Positions 1 through 5,153 of a stretch of 5,153 bases of DNA are shown here, piece after piece. Within the stretch, counting starts at the first letter, position 1. Every line of letters starts with the position of its first letter. Position numbers and translations under genes: made by a program. This stretch comes from CAYUUW01 sp964448005. Its GTDB lineage: Bacteria > Patescibacteriota > Gracilibacteria > UM-FILTER-43-11. The DNA is taken from the NCBI GenBank assembly GCA_964448005.1, contig CAYUUW010000074.1:1-5153 (forward strand), written 5' to 3'. The notes below the pieces were generated by a model. It had not been told where the DNA came from. It saw only the letters and a list, made by a program, of their open reading frames with translations, and ran no database searches.

Positions 1-72
1 CTTATCTCAAGGCATATCCGAAAGGGCCGGCTGGAAAAACTGGTGCCTTTTTAGGAAGGGGTCATTGACAGA
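1..72. other. Left-edge segment, possibly the 3' tail of an upstream gene
   Basis: All three plus-strand frames are open from the window edge for at least 17 codons. They stop at 52-54 (TAG), 66-68 (TGA) and 74-76 (TGA). The last would overlap the ATG at 73 as ATGA, a layout typical of translational coupling. The piece is too short for codon usage to choose between the frames, and an untranslated stretch is equally possible. A run of five T at 48-52 follows a weak, interrupted pairing between AAAGG (21-25) and CCTTT (46-50). I do not regard that as a reliable terminator. Confidence 0.2.
53..61 (+). promoter_or_regulatory. Shine-Dalgarno candidate for the ATG at 73
   Basis: AGGAAGGGG is a purine-rich stretch resembling the anti-16S complement. 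It ends 11 nt before the ATG at 73, slightly longer than the usual 5-9 nt. It is the main argument for starting the first gene at 73 rather than at Met15 (115), where the upstream bases show no such motif. Confidence 0.4.
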
Positions 73-93
73 ATGAGAAAAAATAGAAATAAT
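65..93 (+). promoter_or_regulatory. Sigma70-type promoter candidate overlapping the start of the first gene
   Basis: A full-consensus -35 box TTGACA (65-70) is followed by a 17-bp spacer and AATAAT (88-93), five of six matches to the -10 consensus. Transcription would begin near position 100. That is downstream of the ATG at 73 but about 15 nt before the in-frame ATG at 115. If active, it would make residues 1-14 of the longer reading untranslated, or give a second, shorter product. It lies in a local AT-rich island in otherwise GC-rich sequence. The call rests on motif match and spacing only. Confidence 0.45.
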
Positions 94-768
94 AAACTCC
101 ATTCATCAACCCGCATGAGCCTGGGACCCCCTGAAGCCCCTAAAGATTTGGGCGAACTGATCAATCAGCTGAACAACCCCAAAGCCTCCGCAAGGCGGCG
201 GGCTGCGGATGCGGCGCAAGAAATGTTTGAGGGAGGAGAGCTGGGCGCCGAAGAACAGCGCAAGCTGGTCGACGCCCTTCTCGCCCGCCTCCCGCAGGAA
301 AAAGAAAGCCCCTCGGAAGGCTGTGCCACCGATATTCTTTGGGCCCTCAGGTATTCCCGCGATCCTGCCATCATCGATCCCCTTCTGGCTTTCATTGCCC
401 ATTCCCCCAAGGGCGAGCAGGCGGAAAAATGGGGGATGGGAGAACTTGAGTCCTCCAACCATCCTCGGCATCAGCTGAGGGGAGGGGCTGTGAAGGCTCT
501 GGCGGCCATCGAAGGAGAAGAGGAGGATTACAAGCATCTTGTCGAGGGGCTGAGGGACTTGTTTCTTTCCGCCCTGCAAAAAAAAGACCTCCATGTAAGC
601 GCGAAAGAAAGCATTCTGGATGCCGCCTATCAGACGCTCGTGCGCCTGAGGAATCCCAAGGCTGGCCCCGCCCTGTATCAAATCGCCCAAAGCCGAAGAG
701 GGGCTATATCAAAATTGGCCAAGGGGGCCAGAATTGCTTTAGAAGATATAAAATCGCAAAGTTCCTAA
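73..768 (+). CDS. Helical-repeat (HEAT/armadillo-like) protein of unknown function
   Basis: This 231-residue protein has no signal peptide or membrane segment, so it is probably cytoplasmic. Predicted amphipathic helices come in pairs joined by short turns: about residues 25-53, 60-74, 85-110, 136-170, 176-205 and 208-226. Ala/Leu spacing such as ARRRAADAAQEM, GGAVKALAAIEG and KLAKGARIALEDI recalls HEAT or PBS-lyase-like repeats, which usually act as protein-binding scaffolds. No catalytic motif is visible, and the family assignment is inferred from pattern alone. Two starts are possible. ATG 73 has a Shine-Dalgarno candidate. ATG 115 (Met15) follows a good promoter, and the 14 codons before it are AT-rich, unlike the GC-rich body. 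The gene converges on uvrB with 9 bp between stops, so a functional link is not implied. It could also be an unrelated all-alpha protein. Confidence 0.75.
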   Translation: MRKNRNNKLHSSTRMSLGPPEAPKDLGELINQLNNPKASARRRAADAAQEMFEGGELGAEEQRKLVDALLARLPQEKESPSEGCATDILWALRYSRDPAIIDPLLAFIAHSPKGEQAEKWGMGELESSNHPRHQLRGGAVKALAAIEGEEEDYKHLVEGLRDLFLSALQKKDLHVSAKESILDAAYQTLVRLRNPKAGPALYQIAQSRRGAISKLAKGARIALEDIKSQSS

Positions 769-777
769 CAATCCTAT

Positions 778-2730
778 TTATTCCTGCAGGTCGTCGATCT
801 GGTCGCGCAGCTCGGCGGCTTTTTCGAACTCCAGGTTCTCCGCCGCCAGCTCCATCTGCAGCGAAAGCTCCCGGATGAGGCGCTCCCGCTCCTCCTTGGG
901 GATCTTCTCCTTGCTGTACTTCTTTTTGGGCTTGTGGCTGGTTTGGGCAATGTCCTTCACGGCTTTCTGGATGGTTTCCGGCGTGATGCCGTGGGCCTTG
1001 TTGTAGGCCTCCTGGATCGCGCGTCGGCGGTTGGTCTCGTCGATGGCAGCCTTCATGGCGTCGGTCATCACATCGCCGTACATGATCACCCTGCCGTTCG
1101 CGTTGCGGGCGGCGCGGCCCGTGGTTTGGATCAGGGCATCGCGCGAGCGCAGGAAACCCTGCTTGTCGGCATCCAGAATGGCCACCAGCGAAACCTCCGG
1201 AAGATCCAGCCCCTCGCGCAGCAGGTTGATTCCCACCACAATGTCGATCTCGCCCAGGCGCAGGGAGCGGAGGATTTCAATGCGTTCCATGGTGTCGATC
1301 TCCGAATGGAGGTACTTGGCCTTGAAATCGGCCTCCAGCAGGAAATCGTTGAGCTTTTCGGCGGATTTCTTGGTCAGGGTGGTGATGAGCACCCGCTCGC
1401 CCTTGGCGATCACGGCCCGGATTTCGGCCAAAAGATCGTCGATCTGATGCTTGGTGGGGCGCACATCCACCACAGGATCCAGGAGCCCCGTCGGACGGAT
1501 GATCTGCTCCACCACATGCTCGGGGGAAACCTTTTCCTTTTCGTACTTGCCGGGCGTGGCCGAAATGTAGACCGCCTGATTCACATGAGCCTCGAACTCC
1601 TCGAACTTGAGCGGGCGATTGTCCTGGGCGCTGGGGAGGCGGAACCCATGCTCGATCAGCGTCGTCTTGCGATTCAGGTTGCCGTTGTGCATCGCGCCCA
1701 GCTGCGGAATGGTCATGTGCGACTCATCCACGAAGATCAGGAAATCGTCCGGGAAGTAATCGAGGAGGGTGGCGGCCTGCTCCCCCGGCTCGCGGGAATT
1801 GAGGTAGCGCACATAGTTCTCGATCCCGTTGCAGTAGCCGGTCTCCGTCATCATTTCCATGTCGTACTCCGTGCGGGTCCGGAGGCGCTCCGCCTCCAGG
1901 TTCTTGCCCATGGACTGAAGCTCCTTGCAGCGCTGCTCCAGATCGGCCCGGATCTGCTCCACGGCTTTCTGCACAGCTTCTTTGGTCGTCACGTTGTGCT
2001 TGGCGGGGAAGATCTTGACCTCGTCCATCTCCCGGATCAGCTCTCCGGTAAAGGAATCCGCCTCCTGCATGGCCTCGATCTCGTCGCCGAAGAATTCGAT
2101 GCGGATCACATTCTCGCTGCTGGGAGGGAAGATCTCGACCGTGTCGCCCAGCACATGGAACATGCCCTGCTTGAACTCCAGGCGGGAACGCGAATACTGA
2201 AGATCGGTGAGCTTGCGCAGCAGCTTGTCCCGCTTGACGGTCTCGCCCTTCCTCAGCTCGATGGCCAGATTCTCGTACATGCCCGCATCCCCCAGGCCGT
2301 AGATGGCCGAAACCGAAGCGACAATCAGCACATCCTTGCGGGTGAGCAGGTTGTGCGTGGCGGCGTGGCGCAGACGGTCGATCTCTTCGTTGATGGCCGA
2401 ATCCTTTTCGATGTAGGTGTCGGTGGCGGGCAGGTAGGCTTCCGGCTGATAGTAGTCGTAGTAGCTGACGAAGTAGGAAACGGCGTTCTCCGGGAAGAAT
2501 TCCTGGAACTCGCTGCACAGCTGGGCCGCCAAGGTCTTGTTGTGGGCCAGCACCAGGGTCGGCTTCTGCAGGTTGGCCACCACATTGGCCATGGTGAAGG
2601 TTTTGCCGGAGCCGGTGACGCCCAAAAGCGTCTGGTGCTTCAGGCCTTTTTTCAGGCCCTGGGTCAGGGATTCGATGGCCTTGGGCTGGTCGCCTTTGGG
2701 CTCAAAATGGGAATGGAGCTTGAATTGCAT
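778..2730 (-). CDS. uvrB: UvrABC excinuclease subunit B (nucleotide excision repair)
   Basis: UvrB receives damaged DNA from UvrA, opens and verifies the lesion using ATP, and recruits UvrC for incision; it acts in the cytoplasm at the nucleoid. The 650-residue protein is complete (E. coli has 673). Walker A GVTGSGKT is at 37-44. The damage-probing beta-hairpin region is at about 90-131, with the family tyrosines at 90, 91, 93, 94, 99 and 106. The UvrB signatures TGYCNGIENY (297-306) and NSREPGE (311-317) are present. The Walker B/DESH box is at 335-338, ATPG at 391-394 and helicase motif VI QTTGRAAR at 535-541 and the next residue. A lysine-rich linker (about 600-612) leads to the UVR domain (about 613-648) that contacts UvrC. 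No key residue is missing. The ATG start gives the usual N-terminus. No Shine-Dalgarno precedes it; instead a dyad and promoter candidate lie there. Third positions are strongly G/C-biased, unlike the next gene upstream. Confidence 0.98.
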   Translation of the reverse strand: MQFKLHSHFEPKGDQPKAIESLTQGLKKGLKHQTLLGVTGSGKTFTMANVVANLQKPTLVLAHNKTLAAQLCSEFQEFFPENAVSYFVSYYDYYQPEAYLPATDTYIEKDSAINEEIDRLRHAATHNLLTRKDVLIVASVSAIYGLGDAGMYENLAIELRKGETVKRDKLLRKLTDLQYSRSRLEFKQGMFHVLGDTVEIFPPSSENVIRIEFFGDEIEAMQEADSFTGELIREMDEVKIFPAKHNVTTKEAVQKAVEQIRADLEQRCKELQSMGKNLEAERLRTRTEYDMEMMTETGYCNGIENYVRYLNSREPGEQAATLLDYFPDDFLIFVDESHMTIPQLGAMHNGNLNRKTTLIEHGFRLPSAQDNRPLKFEEFEAHVNQAVYISATPGKYEKEKVSPEHVVEQIIRPTGLLDPVVDVRPTKHQIDDLLAEIRAVIAKGERVLITTLTKKSAEKLNDFLLEADFKAKYLHSEIDTMERIEILRSLRLGEIDIVVGINLLREGLDLPEVSLVAILDADKQGFLRSRDALIQTTGRAARNANGRVIMYGDVMTDAMKAAIDETNRRRAIQEAYNKAHGITPETIQKAVKDIAQTSHKPKKKYSKEKIPKEERERLIRELSLQMELAAENLEFEKAAELRDQIDDLQE

Positions 2731-2733
2731 AAG

Positions 2734-2753
2734 AACAAGTTTTTTAACTTGTT
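2734..2753. promoter_or_regulatory. Perfect inverted repeat just upstream of uvrB, candidate operator
   Basis: AACAAGTT and AACTTGTT form a perfect 8+8 bp dyad around a 4-nt T spacer (A on the uvrB strand), ending 3 nt before the uvrB ATG. It sits immediately downstream of the -10 candidate and covers the predicted transcription start, a normal place for a repressor site. SOS control of uvrB by LexA is known in several bacteria, but this sequence matches neither the E. coli CTG-N10-CAG box nor the Bacillus GAAC-N4-GTTC box. It could instead be an mRNA hairpin that masks the start codon, or a chance palindrome in AT-rich DNA. Confidence 0.45.
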
Positions 2754-2754
2754 G

Positions 2755-2783
2755 AGTTTAATTCAACCAATGAGCATTTTCAA
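2755..2783 (-). promoter_or_regulatory. Promoter candidate for uvrB
   Basis: On the minus strand, TTGAAA (2778-2783, five of six to the -35 consensus) is separated by exactly 17 bp from TAAACT (2755-2760, four of six to the -10 consensus). Transcription would start near 2748, giving a leader of about 18 nt before the uvrB ATG. The -10 match is modest. The correct spacing and the dyad directly downstream raise the likelihood. Confidence 0.4.
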
Positions 2784-2813
2784 GAATTACTTTTTTTGGT
2801 AGTCGCTGTCGGC

Positions 2814-4559
2814 TTAAAGGATTTCTCTTATTCTGCCTTCTGCCAATAGTCTTTCAGCCCTCAATCTTAATCTTCTTGAAGGATGATTAAGATATAATTT
2901 GCCTACCCTCAGGCTTCCATGTAGCAGCTTGGGGCGGGATCCAAATGCAACGCTCATTTCTCCTGCCTCTAAATTGGAGGGCAGACGGGTGATTACCTTG
3001 GAAAGTTTAAGCATACCCCCCCTGAATATCACTTTTCCATTCTCAAAAATAAACTGGGCATCAATCCACTTCTCCTCCCCATCGAAGGGTATTCCCTTAT
3101 TTGTAGCCATAGATGCCCCCATGTCTTTGGCCATATGCATTAAGGTTCGCCACTGCTGAACAGAGATACCACGCCCCTTCGCCTCTTCATGCTCTCTTCC
3201 TATCCGCTCTGAAAAATTTTGAAGAACAAAATACGCATCGCTGGCCAGTTGAGAAACTGGACTGATCCAATCTTTTGCCTGGTCGAAAACTCTTTTTCCG
3301 AAACCTGATGTAAGGGCGGCTATTTGGCGGAAGCGCTTCAAGGCACCAACATTCTTCCTGTTTTCACCGGAGGGGAAATTGGCCAGAGCGGCAGGATTGG
3401 GCCGAACCTCAACGGCATTATCAGGAAAGTCCTGCGCAGTTCGGTCAAGATCCAAAATTGCCAATTGAACAGGTGATCCTAAGCCTGATCTTCCGCGAAG
3501 AATCGTTTCATCTATGGGATGGATTGATTCGCCAAACAAAGTGACATCGATTGAGTCCAATAAATTCCAAATTGCATTATTAAGGGTATTGGGGGCAATC
3601 TTAAATTGCTCTGCCAAATTGATCAATTGAGACAGCAGGCTGCGCACATCTCCCTGGAGCTCACTTTTCAATCCTTCTCTCTGCTCATCTTCCAATTCCA
3701 GGCTATCCGCATCTCTTAGGATTTCAGCAAGCAGCTTTATACTTGAGGCATCAAAGAGAAGAGAGGCATATTCCAAAAAATCATTATCAGTAAAGCCTAA
3801 ATCCCCTTTAGGATCTGCCGAAGGATCTTTTAAAAGATAGGGAAGGGGTCTTATGATCCGCCTACGATAGGGGTCATCGCCCATGATGCGTTTGACCCGG
3901 TCATCAATTTGCATCCCCGTAGTTCCATCAACATCTTCTGGCCGATACCTTCCCGCCCCCCACAGTAACCGCACCGTTTCGATCAGTCTGTTTCTGAAAC
4001 CCCATAAGGCATCATGCGCCTCATTCAGCTTCTCTGCTGTCAGACCTCTTCCGTTATTTTCAAGCAACTCGGCAATGCCGGGGGCGCCGGAATGATTGAA
4101 TAAATCTGTGGCTAAATCACCCAATGGGCCAAGGTACTCCTGTCGATTCGGTCTATGAATAGTGGCTTCTGCAGGGTATTTAGATGCCCATGAAGGATCG
4201 CAATGTGTTTTTAGTCTATTGAAATTCCCCTCATCCAAATACACCGTTAAATTCTCGTATTCCGCCTCTATCTGACAAGCTTTTAATCCAAGGGAAGCCT
4301 GCATTGCCGCCTTTGGATTGTGTTCGATTTTGAGATCGGTTCCACGATAGTCCATTGGCCCTATCCACTGACCCTTTAAAACCCACCCATCGAAAGACGT
4401 ATTGCCTATCTTTAAACTGACATTAAGGCAATTTCTGTGATTCCCGGTATGACCGAGCCTATCGGTCAGATCAATTTTCAAATCAGCCCGCTTGAGCTCA
4501 TAAGAAAATTTTGATTGGGTCGCCTCACGAACTTCATTTGCTGCCTTGCGAAGGTGCAT
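2814..4559 (-). CDS. Orphan 581-residue protein of unknown function
   Basis: I do not recognise this protein. It is complete (ATG to TAA), soluble and mostly charged, with no signal peptide, membrane segment, Walker motif or obvious catalytic signature. Three regions can be seen. Residues 1-140 are strand-rich (for example SLKIGNTSFDGWVLKG, 48-63, and ENLTVYLDEG, 102-111) and contain three of the visible cysteines (44, 95, 120). Residues about 145-480 are largely helical, with acidic stretches near 283-304 and a basic RVKRIMGDDPYRRR patch (221-234). Residues about 497-560 are strand-rich again and end in an Arg-rich helix (562-578). A strand-helix-strand layout could suit a structural or nucleic-acid-binding role, but that is a guess. 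The gene lies 83 bp upstream of uvrB on the same strand with no evident terminator between. Its composition (23 of 60 G+C at 3001-3060) contrasts with uvrB (37 of 60 at 1201-1260), which hints at different ancestry or weaker codon selection. Confidence 0.8.
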   Translation of the reverse strand: MHLRKAANEVREATQSKFSYELKRADLKIDLTDRLGHTGNHRNCLNVSLKIGNTSFDGWVLKGQWIGPMDYRGTDLKIEHNPKAAMQASLGLKACQIEAEYENLTVYLDEGNFNRLKTHCDPSWASKYPAEATIHRPNRQEYLGPLGDLATDLFNHSGAPGIAELLENNGRGLTAEKLNEAHDALWGFRNRLIETVRLLWGAGRYRPEDVDGTTGMQIDDRVKRIMGDDPYRRRIIRPLPYLLKDPSADPKGDLGFTDNDFLEYASLLFDASSIKLLAEILRDADSLELEDEQREGLKSELQGDVRSLLSQLINLAEQFKIAPNTLNNAIWNLLDSIDVTLFGESIHPIDETILRGRSGLGSPVQLAILDLDRTAQDFPDNAVEVRPNPAALANFPSGENRKNVGALKRFRQIAALTSGFGKRVFDQAKDWISPVSQLASDAYFVLQNFSERIGREHEEAKGRGISVQQWRTLMHMAKDMGASMATNKGIPFDGEEKWIDAQFIFENGKVIFRGGMLKLSKVITRLPSNLEAGEMSVAFGSRPKLLHGSLRVGKLYLNHPSRRLRLRAERLLAEGRIREIL

Positions 4560-4577
4560 AGTTTATTTTTTCCCTTT

Positions 4578-4586
4578 ATTTTAGCA
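4578..4586 (-). promoter_or_regulatory. Extended -10 promoter candidate for the orphan gene
   Basis: The minus strand reads TGCTAAAAT: the TG dinucleotide of an extended -10 element followed by TAAAAT (five of six matches). No -35 box is found at 15-19 bp upstream, as is tolerated by extended -10 promoters. Transcription would begin near 4571, about 12 nt before the ATG at 4559. An AAGGGA at 4571-4576 could be a weak Shine-Dalgarno, but with this promoter it would lie at or before the transcript start, so the two readings compete. Confidence 0.35.
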
Positions 4587-4635
4587 TTTTTCATCAAAAA
4601 ACACTATCGAATTTGCCGCCGAAATCGATATTCAG

Positions 4636-4673
4636 AAAAATCAAAGAGCCTCGGCCTTTGGGCCGAGGCTCTT
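4636..4673 (-). terminator. Rho-independent terminator after the repeat-protein gene
   Basis: A perfect 13-bp stem pairs AAGAGCCTCGGCC (4644-4656) with GGCCGAGGCTCTT (4661-4673) around a 4-nt loop. On the minus strand the stem is followed by TGATTTTT (4636-4643), a T tract broken by GA. It begins about 20 nt after the stop codon of the repeat protein, as expected for its terminator. The plus strand has no T tract after the stem, so it should work in one direction only. It insulates the orphan gene and uvrB from transcription of the repeat protein. Confidence 0.9.
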
Positions 4674-4692
4674 CTGGCTAGCCAAAGATGGA

Positions 4693-5153
4693 TCAGGACA
4701 CCTTTCCTTTCACGGCTTTTCCGGCAGCCTTAACCTGTTTCTTCATGAGGGAGCGAACTTTGGCGCCTCCGATGGCAAACCCAACAATAGCCAGCAGGAT
4801 AATGGCAAGGGCCGTGGGCTTGGGATAGTTCAAGGAGAGGGTTTCTCTGGGCGCGCCTTGGCTATCGGAATCAATATCGCCCACAGCAATGCTGACGCCG
4901 CCCTTGGCGGAGGAGGGCTCCTCGTAGTTCAGGGAGATCTTCTCGGCGGGAGCGGCCTGCTGGGAGTCGCCATCAATGTCGCCCACGGCGATGCCCACGC
5001 CGCCCTTGGCGGAGGAGGGCTCCTCGTAGTTCAGGGAGATCTTCTCGGCGGGAGCGGCCTGCTGGGAGTCGCCATCAATGTCGCCCACGGCGATGCCCAC
5101 GCCGCCCTTGGCGGAGGAGGGCTCCTCGTAGTTCAGGGAGATCTTCTCGGCGG
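4693..5153 (-). CDS. Tandem-repeat protein with C-terminal membrane anchor (partial, 5' end missing)
   Basis: The reading frame is open to the window edge, so only the last 152 residues are seen. A GTG at 5098-5100 is an ordinary valine codon inside a repeat, not a start. The visible part has 34-residue units containing ISLNYEEPSSAKGG and VGIAVGDIDGDSQQAAP, followed by a diverged last unit (VSIAVGDIDSDSQ, then LSLNYPKP). Next come a hydrophobic segment of about 18 residues (LAIILLAIVGFAIGGAKV) and a Lys-rich tail ending KGKVS. By the positive-inside rule the tail is cytoplasmic and the repeats face outward. The D-x-D-x-D core resembles calcium-binding loops of dockerin or FG-GAP type, but is too short to assign. 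I cannot name the family. A terminator follows the stop, so the gene ends its own transcription unit. A signal peptide would be expected in the missing part if the repeats are exported. Confidence 0.8.
   Translation of the reverse strand, partial: AEKISLNYEEPSSAKGGVGIAVGDIDGDSQQAAPAEKISLNYEEPSSAKGGVGIAVGDIDGDSQQAAPAEKISLNYEEPSSAKGGVSIAVGDIDSDSQGAPRETLSLNYPKPTALAIILLAIVGFAIGGAKVRSLMKKQVKAAGKAVKGKVS
4895..5153 (-). repeat. 102-bp perfect tandem repeat array, running off the window
   Basis: Copies at 4895-4996 and 4997-5098 are identical base for base by eye, and 5099-5153 is the first 55 bp of a third identical copy (plus-strand order). The period of 102 bp is 34 codons, so the protein frame is kept whatever the copy number. 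A diverged partial copy lies at about 4815-4894. G+C is high (40 of 60 at 5011-5070). The absence of even synonymous differences indicates recent duplication or ongoing homogenisation. Confidence 0.95.

Noticed and set aside
9..52. Possible upstream terminator (AAGGCA pairing with TGCCTT, then five T)
   Set aside because: The stem is only six base pairs with a loop of about 29 nt, and alternative pairings are interrupted. This is too weak to call.
106..690. A 194-codon frame antisense to the helical-repeat gene
   Set aside because: It has no ribosome binding site or recognisable motif, and the plus-strand reading gives a coherent helical protein. All three plus frames and this one being open reflects GC-rich composition.
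1724..2518. A 264-codon frame on the minus strand inside uvrB in another frame
   Set aside because: It is an out-of-frame reading of uvrB, rich in Arg, Gly and Pro, with no independent start signal.
934..2802. A 622-codon open frame on the plus strand opposite uvrB
   Set aside because: It is the shadow of uvrB in GC-rich sequence, where stop codons are rare on the other strand. Its translation is a low-complexity mix of His, Gly, Leu and Val with no motif, while the minus strand encodes all UvrB signatures.
2802..2820. Terminator between the orphan gene and uvrB
   Set aside because: The sequence after the stop has a run of seven A on the minus strand (T on the plus strand) and no self-complementary stem before a T tract, so it does not fit a minus-strand terminator.
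4675..4684. Ten-base perfect palindrome TGGCTAGCCA after the repeat-protein stop
   Set aside because: It is isolated, short, adjacent to the terminator stem and has no partner copy in the window. It is probably chance or part of the terminator flank.
4895..5153. Regular repeats considered as a CRISPR array
   Set aside because: Units are contiguous with no variable spacers, have a 102-bp period and encode protein in frame up to a membrane anchor.

Overview
The window reads as bacterial chromosomal DNA with four protein-coding genes. One is confidently named: uvrB, the nucleotide excision repair helicase. The other three match no family I can name with assurance. The phylum cannot be fixed from this sequence. 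UvrB is a bacterial housekeeping gene, and the three unrecognised neighbours point to a poorly sampled, probably uncultured lineage. That is an inference, not a placement.

Layout: (1) Positions 1-72 are the left edge, with a purine-rich ribosome binding site candidate and possibly the tail of an upstream gene. (2) 73-768, plus strand: a 231-residue soluble, helix-rich protein that looks like HEAT/armadillo repeats. A near-consensus promoter (65-93) lies over its first codons, so the true start may be Met15 at position 115. (3) 778-2730, minus strand: complete uvrB, convergent with the first gene, with 9 bp between the two stop codons. (4) 2731-2813: the uvrB control region, with a promoter candidate and a perfect 8+8 bp dyad placed where transcription would start. 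(5) 2814-4559, minus strand: a complete 581-residue orphan protein, much richer in A+T than uvrB. (6) 4560-4692: its upstream region, with an extended -10 element and a strong 13-bp-stem terminator that ends the next minus-strand gene. (7) 4693-5153, minus strand: the 3' part of a gene for a membrane-anchored protein built of 34-residue (102-bp) tandem repeats. The repeats are identical at the DNA level and run off the window edge.

The three minus-strand genes lie in the order repeat protein -> orphan -> uvrB. The terminator separates the repeat protein from the other two. No clear terminator separates the orphan from uvrB, so readthrough into uvrB is possible, although uvrB seems to have its own promoter. 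For the three complete genes, the best -10 candidate ends 18-24 nt before a usable ATG, which would give very short leaders; uvrB has no Shine-Dalgarno sequence there.

The points most worth following are the homogenised repeat array, the dyad at uvrB and the orphan protein. I did not find convincing evidence of a new multi-gene defence, mobile or biosynthetic system.
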